A stretch of 37,224 nucleotides of DNA from Bacteroidales bacterium (GTDB taxonomy: Bacteria; Bacteroidota; Bacteroidia; Bacteroidales; UBA932): the NCBI GenBank assembly GCA_024401865.1, contig JAKSKI010000010.1:1-37224 (forward strand). Direction: 5' to 3'. Shown one piece after another: positions 23,771 to 31,151 of this stretch. Numbering within the stretch: the stretch's first letter is position 1; every line of letters starts with the position of its first letter. The position numbers and the translations under genes were made by a program. The notes under the pieces were generated by a model, which ran no database searches, had not been told where the DNA came from, and worked only from the letters and a program-made list of their open reading frames with translations.

Positions 23771-25093
23771 CTATATGCGTTTTAGAATCTCTTCTGTCTG
23801 AGCCTCGTATCCGGGCTTGCGCAGAAGCGCGAACATATTCTTCTTGTATGCCTCGACACCCGGCTGGTTGAACGGATTGATACCTAGCAGATAGGCTGAT
23901 ACGCCGCAGGCGAATTCGAAGAAATAGAAGATGGCGCCGAGGTTCTCCTCGTCGATACGCTCAATGCTGACTTCCATCTGGGGTACGCCACCGTCGATAT
24001 GGGCAATCTTGGTGCCCAGCTGGGCCATGGCGTTGCAATGATTGACGTGCTGACCTGCCAGATAGTTGAGCTGGTCCAGATTCTGGGCATCGCTGCCGAT
24101 GACAACGCTTCTGTTGGCGTTGACCACGTTGATTACGGTCTCGAACATAATCCGGCTGCCCTCCTGGATGAACTGTCCCATAGAGTGCAGGTCTGCGGTA
24201 TTGGCCACGGAGGCGGGATAGATACCCTTGCCGTCCTTGCCTTCGGATTCACCGTAAAGCTGTTTCCACCACTCGGCCAGGAAAGTCAGTTTGGGATTGT
24301 ATGTGACAAGTATCTCGACAGCTTTGCCTTTGTCCGTATGAAGCAGGTTGCGCATTGCGGCGTACTGGACGGCGGCATTGTCAGCCGACCTTGACATAAG
24401 AGACTCACGCTCGGCTGCAGCTCCCCTGAGCATGGCGCGTACGTCGAATCCGGCCACCACGATGGGAAGGATTCCGACAGGGGTAAGTACGCTGTAACGT
24501 CCTCCGACATTGTCCGGAACCACAAAAGACCTGTATCCTTCCTGGGTGGAAAGTGTCTTGAGAGCGCCCTTCCTGGCATCGGTGATGGCCACGATGCGCT
24601 CTGAAGCCTCCGCCTTGCCGTACTTACCCTCGATATACTCCTTGACGATGCGGAAAGCCACGGCGGGTTCGGTGGTGGTACCTGACTTGGATATTACAAT
24701 ACAAGCCACATTGCGCTCCTGCGCGAGGTCCATAAGTTCCGCAAGATATTCCTCCGAAAGATTGTTGCCGGCAAACACGACTTTGGTCGCGGGCTCGATG
24801 AAACTGTGGCTGAGGGCCTCGATGGCACACTTTGCGCCGAGATAAGAGCCTCCGATACCTATGCATATCACGAGATTCACTCCCTTCGCCTTCCAGCTGT
24901 CACGCACCGCCTCGCAGTCCGCGATGAGGGACTCGTCTATATCGACCGGTAGAGTCTTCCATCCAAGGAAATCATTGCCGGCACCGTTACCGGACTGAAG
25001 AGTGTCGAAAGCATCCAGAGCCTTCGCTACATAATTCTGATACTCTGCGTTTTTGACAAAGGAGTCGCAGCCCCCGAGATTGATTTTGACCAT
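23771..25093 (-). CDS. pgi: Glucose-6-phosphate isomerase
   Basis: The 440-residue product is the usual length of the short bacterial PGI type. 'GIGGSYLG' (79-86), the phosphate-binding 'SKSGTT' (135-140), 'DNVGGRYSVL' (194-203) and 'GINPFNQPGVEAYK' near the C-terminus are all present and intact. It interconverts glucose-6-phosphate and fructose-6-phosphate in glycolysis and gluconeogenesis, in the cytoplasm. It heads a run of seven minus-strand genes with almost no gaps (pgi, YitT, GRP transporter, HprK-like, peptidase, PqqD, ABC). A -7 box at 25128-25135 lies 34 bp before its ATG, so pgi transcription may carry the whole run. Confidence 0.97.
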   Translation of the reverse strand: MVKINLGGCDSFVKNAEYQNYVAKALDAFDTLQSGNGAGNDFLGWKTLPVDIDESLIADCEAVRDSWKAKGVNLVICIGIGGSYLGAKCAIEALSHSFIEPATKVVFAGNNLSEEYLAELMDLAQERNVACIVISKSGTTTEPAVAFRIVKEYIEGKYGKAEASERIVAITDARKGALKTLSTQEGYRSFVVPDNVGGRYSVLTPVGILPIVVAGFDVRAMLRGAAAERESLMSRSADNAAVQYAAMRNLLHTDKGKAVEILVTYNPKLTFLAEWWKQLYGESEGKDGKGIYPASVANTADLHSMGQFIQEGSRIMFETVINVVNANRSVVIGSDAQNLDQLNYLAGQHVNHCNAMAQLGTKIAHIDGGVPQMEVSIERIDEENLGAIFYFFEFACGVSAYLLGINPFNQPGVEAYKKNMFALLRKPGYEAQTEEILKRI

Positions 25094-25127
25094 TGTATGT
25101 ATATCTTCCTAATTACCAAATTTCGCG

Positions 25128-25159
25128 CAAATTTACTAAAAATCTACAAAGTGCGCAAC
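25128..25159 (-). promoter_or_regulatory. Predicted promoter of the pgi-headed operon
   Basis: Minus-strand TAAATTTG (25128-25135) fits TAnnTTTG. GTTG (25156-25159) lies 20 bp upstream as a near match to TTTG. The box ends 34 nt before the pgi ATG. The -33 part overlaps the last codons of the M28-like gene, which lies upstream on the same strand. Confidence 0.5.
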
Positions 25160-26058
25160 CAGGCAATGATCAGACTGATGCGGCTGCGCATCTGGTCATA
25201 GTCCAGTGTCCGGGCGCAGTCCGTGACCTTGTTGGTATTCATCGTAATACCGGAAGTGAACATCACCGCGGATATCCCCTGCTCCAGCCACACCTTCTGG
25301 TCTCCCATCCTCCTGTAAAACAGCTCGGTAAAATCCTTGCTCCTGTAGTAATCGTAATATATCGAAAGCCCTCGGTCCTGAGCGAGGGTTGTGAGCGCCT
25401 TCTTATATGGTATGCCTCCCAGGGCAATCACGTATCGCGGCATATAGGGCTGCACCGGAGCCAGCGAGGAGCCTATGATGTCCAGATTGACGGCCATCCT
25501 CACATCCCTGCCCCGCATAAAGTTCCGCCACAGATCCTCGGCCCCTGACATACCGGCATTATGGCCGTCCAATGCGACAAGGAGCACATTGCAACTCTTG
25601 GAGAGCACCGACCCGCCGGCCAGGGAATCGGCCAGGGACAGGAGCGCCGCGACTCCGGATGCATTGCTGTCAGCTCCCGGATAGAGTCTGCCGTCCCTTA
25701 CGCCCAGTCCGTCATAATAAGCTGTCACGACTATCCACTTGCGGGCCCCGGGTCTCACCGAACAGGCCATCACGTTACGTCCGACAAGTCTCTCTCCCCC
25801 GGGTCCTTGCGTCACGAAGCCGCGGGTGGTCACCTCAAGCCCGTCGCGTCTCATCCTGTCGGCTATGTACTGTGCGGCAGACACTGCTCCCGGAGTACCG
25901 CAGGCGCGCCCTGCGAAGATGGAATCGGACAGGATCTCCACATCACGGTAAAGCCTCAGGCTGCGGATGCTGTCAGGCACGGGCGCGACATTGCCGGCCG
26001 CCGCGTCAAAGACAATGGCCAGCATACAAATGAGAGCGATTCCGAAACGACGGTTCAC
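25144..26058 (-). CDS. M28-fold peptidase homologue lacking zinc ligands, probably inactive
   Basis: The 304-residue protein starts with GTG at 26058 and has a signal peptide (about 1-21, 'AIVFDAAAG'). The M28 fold is clear from 'YRDVEILSDSIFAGRACGTPG', 'ADSNASGVAALLSLADSL' and 'VNLDIIG'. The metal site is degraded. The first ligand His of the usual AHYD is Tyr114 in 'AYYDG'. The Glu-Glu pair is replaced by Asp164-Gly165 ('ALDGHNAG'). The last ligand His of the usual 'DYHTPxD' is Asn276 in 'TNKVTD'. Asp130 and Asp193 remain. It is therefore probably a secreted or periplasmic binding or structural protein rather than an aminopeptidase (inference). It is divergent from the TPR gene and lies 50 bp upstream of pgi. 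Confidence 0.85.
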   Translation of the reverse strand: MNRRFGIALICMLAIVFDAAAGNVAPVPDSIRSLRLYRDVEILSDSIFAGRACGTPGAVSAAQYIADRMRRDGLEVTTRGFVTQGPGGERLVGRNVMACSVRPGARKWIVVTAYYDGLGVRDGRLYPGADSNASGVAALLSLADSLAGGSVLSKSCNVLLVALDGHNAGMSGAEDLWRNFMRGRDVRMAVNLDIIGSSLAPVQPYMPRYVIALGGIPYKKALTTLAQDRGLSIYYDYYRSKDFTELFYRRMGDQKVWLEQGISAVMFTSGITMNTNKVTDCARTLDYDQMRSRISLIIAWLRTL

Positions 26059-26078
26059 GAGAATAGCGGATAAAATGT

Positions 26079-26117
26079 TATATTTGCAAAATTAATGAAA
26101 AAGTTTCTCAGTACAAT
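26079..26117. promoter_or_regulatory. Abutting divergent promoters of the M28-like and TPR genes
   Basis: Plus-strand TATATTTG (26079-26086) and minus-strand TAATTTTG (26087-26094) directly abut, forming a TTTGCAAA core. The minus box has ATTG at 26114-26117 with 19-bp spacing. The plus box ends 8 nt before the TPR ATG at 26095, so its transcript would have almost no leader. The minus box ends 28 nt before the GTG at 26058. Confidence 0.5.
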
Positions 26118-28086
26118 AGCGCTTCTGCTCGCCCTTGCCATATCGGCATACGCCCAGTATGACAAGGACGTCTTCTATTTCCGTGGCAGGACCGCCCTGG
26201 AAGACGGCAAATACGCCAAGGCTATCGAGAACTTCAATGTGCTTGCCAAACTCGACACCACCGACTACTGGAACTTCTTCTTCAGGGGCATCGCCAAATA
26301 CAATCTGGGCGACCTCATCGGAGCCGAAAACGACTTCAACCGTTCGGTGAGGATAAATCCCGTATTCACCAACGGCTATCACTACAAGGCCATTGCAGAG
26401 AGCAGGCAGGGCAATTATGAGAAGGCCCTTGCCGACCTTCAGAAAGCCATCGACCTGCGTCCCGGATTCATGGGCCTCTACTACAGCCGCGGCGTGACCT
26501 ATTTCCTGGCACAACGCTTCGAGGAAGCCGTGGCGGATTTTGACAAATATCTCAGGCAGGAGCCCAAGGATGCCTCGGCATACCTCAACAGAGGAGCCTC
26601 CTACCTCTTCCTCCAGGACACCACCCAGGCCCTCAAGGACTACAACACGGCCATCAAACTGGACAGGTTCGACCCCGAAGGTTATATCAGGAGAGGCAGG
26701 CTGCATGCTTCCAGACAATCATACAAGGAAGCCGTGGCCGATATGGACAAGGCCATAGAGCTGGACGGAGACAACACGTTCGCCTATTTCAACAGGGCCA
26801 TAATGCATTACGAGTCCCAGAACTACAATGCGGCGATGGCCGACCTCAACAAAGTGCTCGAAGACGAGCCCGGCAATGCGCTGACCCTCTACAACAGGAG
26901 TCTCATACTCGCCCAGGTCGGGGATTACGAGAATGCCCTCAACGATATGGACAGGGTGATCAACATCAATCCGGGCAATGTGCTGGCATACTTCAACAGG
27001 GCTTCGTTCTTCATCCAGATGGAGCGGTGGGAGGATGCTCTGGCGGATTACAACAAAGCCATCGAGCTCTATCCCGATTTCGCCAAGGCTTATCTGAGCC
27101 GTTCCTACGTGGAAAGCAGGATGGGGTTGATGAAGGCATCCAAATCCGACTACGAGACGGCCCAGCAGAAAGTCAGGGAGTACCGCGCAAAGGACTCTTC
27201 CGACTTCGCGGACACTACCAGGAAATACAATTCGCTCATCGCACTCGATGCCGAATTCGCCAAGAAAGACTTCGACAACGAACTCCTGCAGCACAGGGAC
27301 GTGGACATCCGGCTGCGACCGCTTTACAGGTTCTGCGCTGCCGCCGAAAGGGAGAACCGCAACGTGGCACTGTCCCGAAGGTACGAGAACGCCCTGCTTG
27401 ACAAATTCGTGGACGAGATGCCTGTCCCCATCGTGATGGCAAGCGCCGATTCGCTCAGGAGCGGCATCCCTGCGCAGGTCTCATCCGACAAGCTCACTCC
27501 ATCTGAGACTATGTTCCTGAAGAGTCTGGACGAAGTGCGCAACAAGCAGTACACCAACGCGCTCAAGCACCTCGACCAAGCCGTCGAATCCGCTCCCGAC
27601 GATGTCACGCGGGACAAATATGCCCACCTCTACAAGGCTTTCTACCTGATGAACAGAGCCGCCCTGAAGGCGGAGATGATAGATTTCATCGCTTCGATAG
27701 AGAGCAATGTGCAGACCCTCACGATGGACGACAAGGGAGCCGCAAGAGCTCGTGTAAGCGACCGGTCTACCAAGTCTTACGACTATTCGGAAGCCATCGC
27801 GGATATCGAGGAAGCCATACGTATTCTGCCCGAAATACCCTATCTGCACTTCGACCTCGGCAACCTGCACTGCCTCTCTTCCCAACTCGTGGAAGCCATT
27901 CAGGACTACAGCCGTGCCATCAGGATATATCCGGATATGGGTGACGCCTACTACAACCGCGGACTCATCCTGATATTCCTCAAGGACAACGAAAAGGGCT
28001 GCATAGACCTTTCACGCGCAGGAGAACTCGGCATCAGGGACGCATACGGCGTCATCAAGAAATACTGTAAGACCGATGGCGATTAA
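26095..28086 (+). CDS. Secreted tetratricopeptide repeat protein
   Basis: The 663-residue protein has a signal peptide (about 1-20, 'LALAISAYAQ'). From residue 30 to about 365 there are consecutive TPR units of about 34 residues with the expected Ala/Gly/Tyr positions, for example 'AYLNRGASYLFLQDTTQALKDYNTAIKLD' (in parts) and 'VLAYFNRASFFIQMERWEDALADYNKAIELYPD' (in parts). A less regular middle follows, and a last pair of TPRs lies at about 560-650 ('GDAYYNRGLILIFLKDNEKGCIDL'). TPR arrays are protein-interaction scaffolds. The partner is unknown. The export signal places it in the periplasm or outer membrane. The ATG at 28076 of the next gene lies within its last codons (11-nt overlap), linking it to the metallo-hydrolase. 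Confidence 0.92.
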   Translation: MKKFLSTIALLLALAISAYAQYDKDVFYFRGRTALEDGKYAKAIENFNVLAKLDTTDYWNFFFRGIAKYNLGDLIGAENDFNRSVRINPVFTNGYHYKAIAESRQGNYEKALADLQKAIDLRPGFMGLYYSRGVTYFLAQRFEEAVADFDKYLRQEPKDASAYLNRGASYLFLQDTTQALKDYNTAIKLDRFDPEGYIRRGRLHASRQSYKEAVADMDKAIELDGDNTFAYFNRAIMHYESQNYNAAMADLNKVLEDEPGNALTLYNRSLILAQVGDYENALNDMDRVININPGNVLAYFNRASFFIQMERWEDALADYNKAIELYPDFAKAYLSRSYVESRMGLMKASKSDYETAQQKVREYRAKDSSDFADTTRKYNSLIALDAEFAKKDFDNELLQHRDVDIRLRPLYRFCAAAERENRNVALSRRYENALLDKFVDEMPVPIVMASADSLRSGIPAQVSSDKLTPSETMFLKSLDEVRNKQYTNALKHLDQAVESAPDDVTRDKYAHLYKAFYLMNRAALKAEMIDFIASIESNVQTLTMDDKGAARARVSDRSTKSYDYSEAIADIEEAIRILPEIPYLHFDLGNLHCLSSQLVEAIQDYSRAIRIYPDMGDAYYNRGLILIFLKDNEKGCIDLSRAGELGIRDAYGVIKKYCKTDGD

Positions 28087-28891
28087 GTTCAAGTCATTCT
28101 CCTCCGGCAGTTGCGGCAACTGCTATTTCCTCGGCATATGCAACGAGGACAGCGGACGCATAGAAGCCGGCATACTGATCGATGCCGGAGTCAGTCCGAG
28201 ACGCGTCAGGATGGAGATGGAGAAGGAAGGACTCGCTGCGGATGATTTCTCGTCCATACTCATTTCGCACGACCACTGGGACCACATAAGGTCCATAGGT
28301 TCCTACTGCAAGCGTATGCCCCGGCCTGTCTACACTTCCCCCACGCTCCGCAAGGCTCTGATCCGCAGACCGGGAACAGGGGAATACATTGGCGGAGTGA
28401 TCTCTGACCTGGAGGAAGGATGGAACGAAATAGTACCCGGACGCATACGCGTGCGCCGTTTCACGGTACCTCACGATGCCACCGAGACCATAGGATTCGC
28501 CATCATGGCCGACTCTCACAAATATGTGCACATCACGGACTGCGGGCGTATGACGTCGGAAGCGATGGACTGGTGCCGTCAGGCGGACACGGTAGTGATA
28601 GAGAGCAACTACGACTGCCGTATGCTGGCAGAAGGCCCCTACCCTCCCGACCTTCAGGCACGCATCAAAGGCGGTTACGGCCATATGAGCAATGATGAAT
28701 GCGCCGCAGCGGTGACTCAGTTTGCCCACAAAGGCCTCAGGCAGGTCTTCCTGTGCCACCTCTCCGAGCATAACAACACTCCCGAACTGGCTCTGCGAGC
28801 CACGACACGTGCTCTTGCGGACATTCCGGACATTTCCCCCAGGGTCATCGCCCTGCCCAGAGAGACCGCGTCCCCTCTTTTCACTTTGTGA
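28076..28891 (+). CDS. Metallo-beta-lactamase fold hydrolase, WalJ/YycJ type
   Basis: The 271-residue cytoplasmic protein opens with 'FKSFSSGSCGNCYFLG', as in the YycJ/WalJ family. The metal motif 'HDHWDH' (65-70) is intact. Further conserved pieces are 'ITDCGRM', 'ESNYD', 'GHMSN' and 'CHLSEHNN', where the later His residues complete the two-metal site. Family members are predicted phosphodiesterase/nucleases, and a link to DNA repair and cell-wall homeostasis has been described in Firmicutes. The role in Bacteroidota is not established. It overlaps the TPR gene by 11 nt and ends 23 nt before the ABC exporter gene, whose likely promoter lies in the gap. Confidence 0.92.
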   Translation: MAIKFKSFSSGSCGNCYFLGICNEDSGRIEAGILIDAGVSPRRVRMEMEKEGLAADDFSSILISHDHWDHIRSIGSYCKRMPRPVYTSPTLRKALIRRPGTGEYIGGVISDLEEGWNEIVPGRIRVRRFTVPHDATETIGFAIMADSHKYVHITDCGRMTSEAMDWCRQADTVVIESNYDCRMLAEGPYPPDLQARIKGGYGHMSNDECAAAVTQFAHKGLRQVFLCHLSEHNNTPELALRATTRALADIPDISPRVIALPRETASPLFTL

Positions 28892-28900
28892 AAAATTCCG

Positions 28901-28908
28901 TATCTTTG
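28901..28908 (+). promoter_or_regulatory. -7 box immediately before the MsbA-like gene
   Basis: TATCTTTG fits TAnnTTTG and ends 6 nt before the ATG at 28915, so the transcript would start about 3 nt before the start codon. The -33 match is weak (a T run about 19 bp upstream). Confidence 0.4.
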
Positions 28909-28914
28909 TGAGAT

Positions 28915-30750
28915 ATGAAAGACTTCTGGAAGATAATCACAAGATACGTCTCCCCTTACAAGAAATACGTCGGAGGTTCCGTGCTGCTGAACATTCTGTC
29001 AGCCGTTTTCAACATATTCTCCTTCACTCTGATCATCCCGATTCTGCAGATTCTCTTCAACGTCAGCGAGATGCAGTATGAGTTCATTCCCTGGGATGAT
29101 GCCGCCGCAGGATTCAAGGACAAGTTCATCAACAACCTCTACTGGTACGTCACCCAGGCGATGGAGGTCAGGGGCGCAAGCTCCATCCTCCTGCTTCTGT
29201 GCGTGTTCCTCTGCGTGATGACCGCCGTCAAGACTGCCTGTTACTTCGGTTCCGCAGCAGTTATGGTTCCCCTGCGCACCGGCATCGTCAAGGATCTGAG
29301 GATGGAGATATACCGCAAGATAGTTAGCCTGCCGCTCGGATTCTTCTCCGAGGAGCGCAAGGGTGACATAATCGCCCGCATCAGCGGTGACGTGCAGGAG
29401 GTGGAGAACTCCATCACCAGCACCCTGGATATGCTCATCAAGAACCCTATCCTGATAGTGTTCTACATAGGCACGCTCTTCGTGATATCCTGGCAGCTGA
29501 CCATATTCACCCTGGTGTTCGCACCCCTTATGCTGCTGTTGCTCAGTTCGATAAGCCGCAAGCTCAAGGCAGAGTCCACACAGGCGCAGAAGTTGTGGAG
29601 CGACACGATGAGCCAGGTCGAGGAGACCCTCGGCGGGCTGAGGGTCATCAAGGCTTTCCTGGCCGAGAAGAAGATGAGCGACCGCTTCGAGGGCATCACG
29701 GGCGCAATGCGAGACAAGAACACCCGCGTCGCCGTGAGACAGTCATCCGCACATCCCGTCAGCGAATTCCTCGGCACGGTGATGATAGCCATAGTGCTGT
29801 GGTTCGGAGGCATACTCATTCTCAAGGACCACGCACCCTTTGATGCACCGACCTTCATCTTCTATATGGTCATCCTCTACAGTGTCATCCAGCCCATCAA
29901 GGACCTTACCAGGGCGGCCTACGGCATCCCCAGAGGTCTGGCCTCAATGGAGAGGATAGATGCCATCCTGGATGCCGAGGACAAAATCCGCGAGGATGAG
30001 AAGCCGGTTCCCTTCAAGGAATTCAAGGACTGCATCAGTTTCAGGCACGTGGACTTCAGTTATGACGGAGGCCGCCAGATACTCAGGGACGTCTGCCTTG
30101 ACATACACAAGGGCCAGACCGTAGCCATAGTGGGGGCATCAGGAGCAGGCAAGTCCACTCTGGTGGACCTCATTCCGAGATTCTACGACGTTACCGCCGG
30201 ACAGATTACCATAGACGGCATCGACATCCGCCGCATAAGCCTGAAGGACCTCCGGTCGCTGATGGGCAATGTCAACCAGGAGGCCATACTCTTCAACGAT
30301 ACCATATTCAACAACATAGCCTTCGGAGTAAGGGAGGCCTCTCGCGGGCAGGTGGAAGAGGCGGCGAGAGTGGCCAACGCCCACGACTTCATAATGGAAA
30401 AGGATGAGGGCTATGACACCAACATAGGAGACCGCGGATGCAAGCTCTCCGGTGGACAGCGGCAGAGGGTCAGCATAGCCAGGGCCATTCTCAAGAATCC
30501 TCCCGTGCTCATACTCGACGAAGCCACCGCTTCCCTCGACACTGAGTCCGAAAGGCTCGTGCAGGACGCCCTCGACAAACTGATGAGCAACCGCACGACC
30601 ATTGCCATAGCCCATCGTCTGTCCACCATCAAGAACGCAGACGAAATCATAGTGATGAACGAAGGCCGCATCGTCGAACGCGGCAGGCACGAGGAGCTCA
30701 TAGCCCTCAACGGCTATTATCGCAAACTAAATGACATGCAGTCCCTGTAA
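28915..30750 (+). CDS. MsbA-like ABC exporter, fused permease-ATPase
   Basis: The 611-residue half-transporter has six membrane segments (about 20-340) and a typical nucleotide-binding domain. Walker A is 'GASGAGKST' (407-415), the signature 'LSGGQ' (511-515), Walker B 'VLILDE' (531-536) and the H-loop His567. 'RFYDVTAGQITIDGIDIRRISLKDLR' (in parts) is characteristic of the MsbA/lipid-and-peptide exporter group. It is a likely inner-membrane flippase for lipid A core or another lipid or envelope precursor (inference from family). It is the first gene of a four-gene envelope set. Its TAA overlaps the VanZ-like ATG by one base. Confidence 0.93.
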   Translation: MKDFWKIITRYVSPYKKYVGGSVLLNILSAVFNIFSFTLIIPILQILFNVSEMQYEFIPWDDAAAGFKDKFINNLYWYVTQAMEVRGASSILLLLCVFLCVMTAVKTACYFGSAAVMVPLRTGIVKDLRMEIYRKIVSLPLGFFSEERKGDIIARISGDVQEVENSITSTLDMLIKNPILIVFYIGTLFVISWQLTIFTLVFAPLMLLLLSSISRKLKAESTQAQKLWSDTMSQVEETLGGLRVIKAFLAEKKMSDRFEGITGAMRDKNTRVAVRQSSAHPVSEFLGTVMIAIVLWFGGILILKDHAPFDAPTFIFYMVILYSVIQPIKDLTRAAYGIPRGLASMERIDAILDAEDKIREDEKPVPFKEFKDCISFRHVDFSYDGGRQILRDVCLDIHKGQTVAIVGASGAGKSTLVDLIPRFYDVTAGQITIDGIDIRRISLKDLRSLMGNVNQEAILFNDTIFNNIAFGVREASRGQVEEAARVANAHDFIMEKDEGYDTNIGDRGCKLSGGQRQRVSIARAILKNPPVLILDEATASLDTESERLVQDALDKLMSNRTTIAIAHRLSTIKNADEIIVMNEGRIVERGRHEELIALNGYYRKLNDMQSL

Positions 30751-31151
30751 TGAGTCAGACCACAACCAAGACAGTTCTGTCAAGAATACTGTTCATCCTG
30801 TACATAGCGGCCATCTGCCTGATATGTTTCGCGAGTTCGGACAGCCTTCCCAACATAAGGAGGACGCTCTTTGGACTGGACACCGACAAAGTGATCCATT
30901 TCATAATGTTCGCCCCCTTCCCCATCCTCGCTTACCTGTCATTTGACCACAACACCCGCAAGAAAGGTGCGAGAATCCTGTTTGTAGTCATCTCTCTTAT
31001 TGCCGGAACGGCCGTGGCGATGATGACTGAGGCATTGCAGTCCTACATTCCTTCCAGGACTATGGACATCAAGGATTTCTACGCTGACATTCTGGCCCTG
31101 GGCATAGTGTCGGCATTCGTATTGGCAATAGACCTGACCCACAAGAGATGA
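30750..31151 (+). CDS. VanZ-like membrane protein
   Basis: The 133-residue protein has about four membrane segments. The VanZ pattern is visible: 'DTDKVIHFIMFAPFPILAYLSF', then 'MMTEALQSYIPSRTMDIKDFYADILALGIV' (in parts), where the E-x-x-Q and D-x-x-D-x-x-A-N/D-like acidic positions match the family. VanZ proteins are small membrane proteins, named from teicoplanin resistance, with no settled biochemical role. Here it is translationally coupled on both sides (1-nt overlap upstream, 4-nt overlap downstream) to a lipid-type exporter and peptidoglycan hydrolases. An envelope role is therefore likely. Confidence 0.88.
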   Translation: MSQTTTKTVLSRILFILYIAAICLICFASSDSLPNIRRTLFGLDTDKVIHFIMFAPFPILAYLSFDHNTRKKGARILFVVISLIAGTAVAMMTEALQSYIPSRTMDIKDFYADILALGIVSAFVLAIDLTHKR

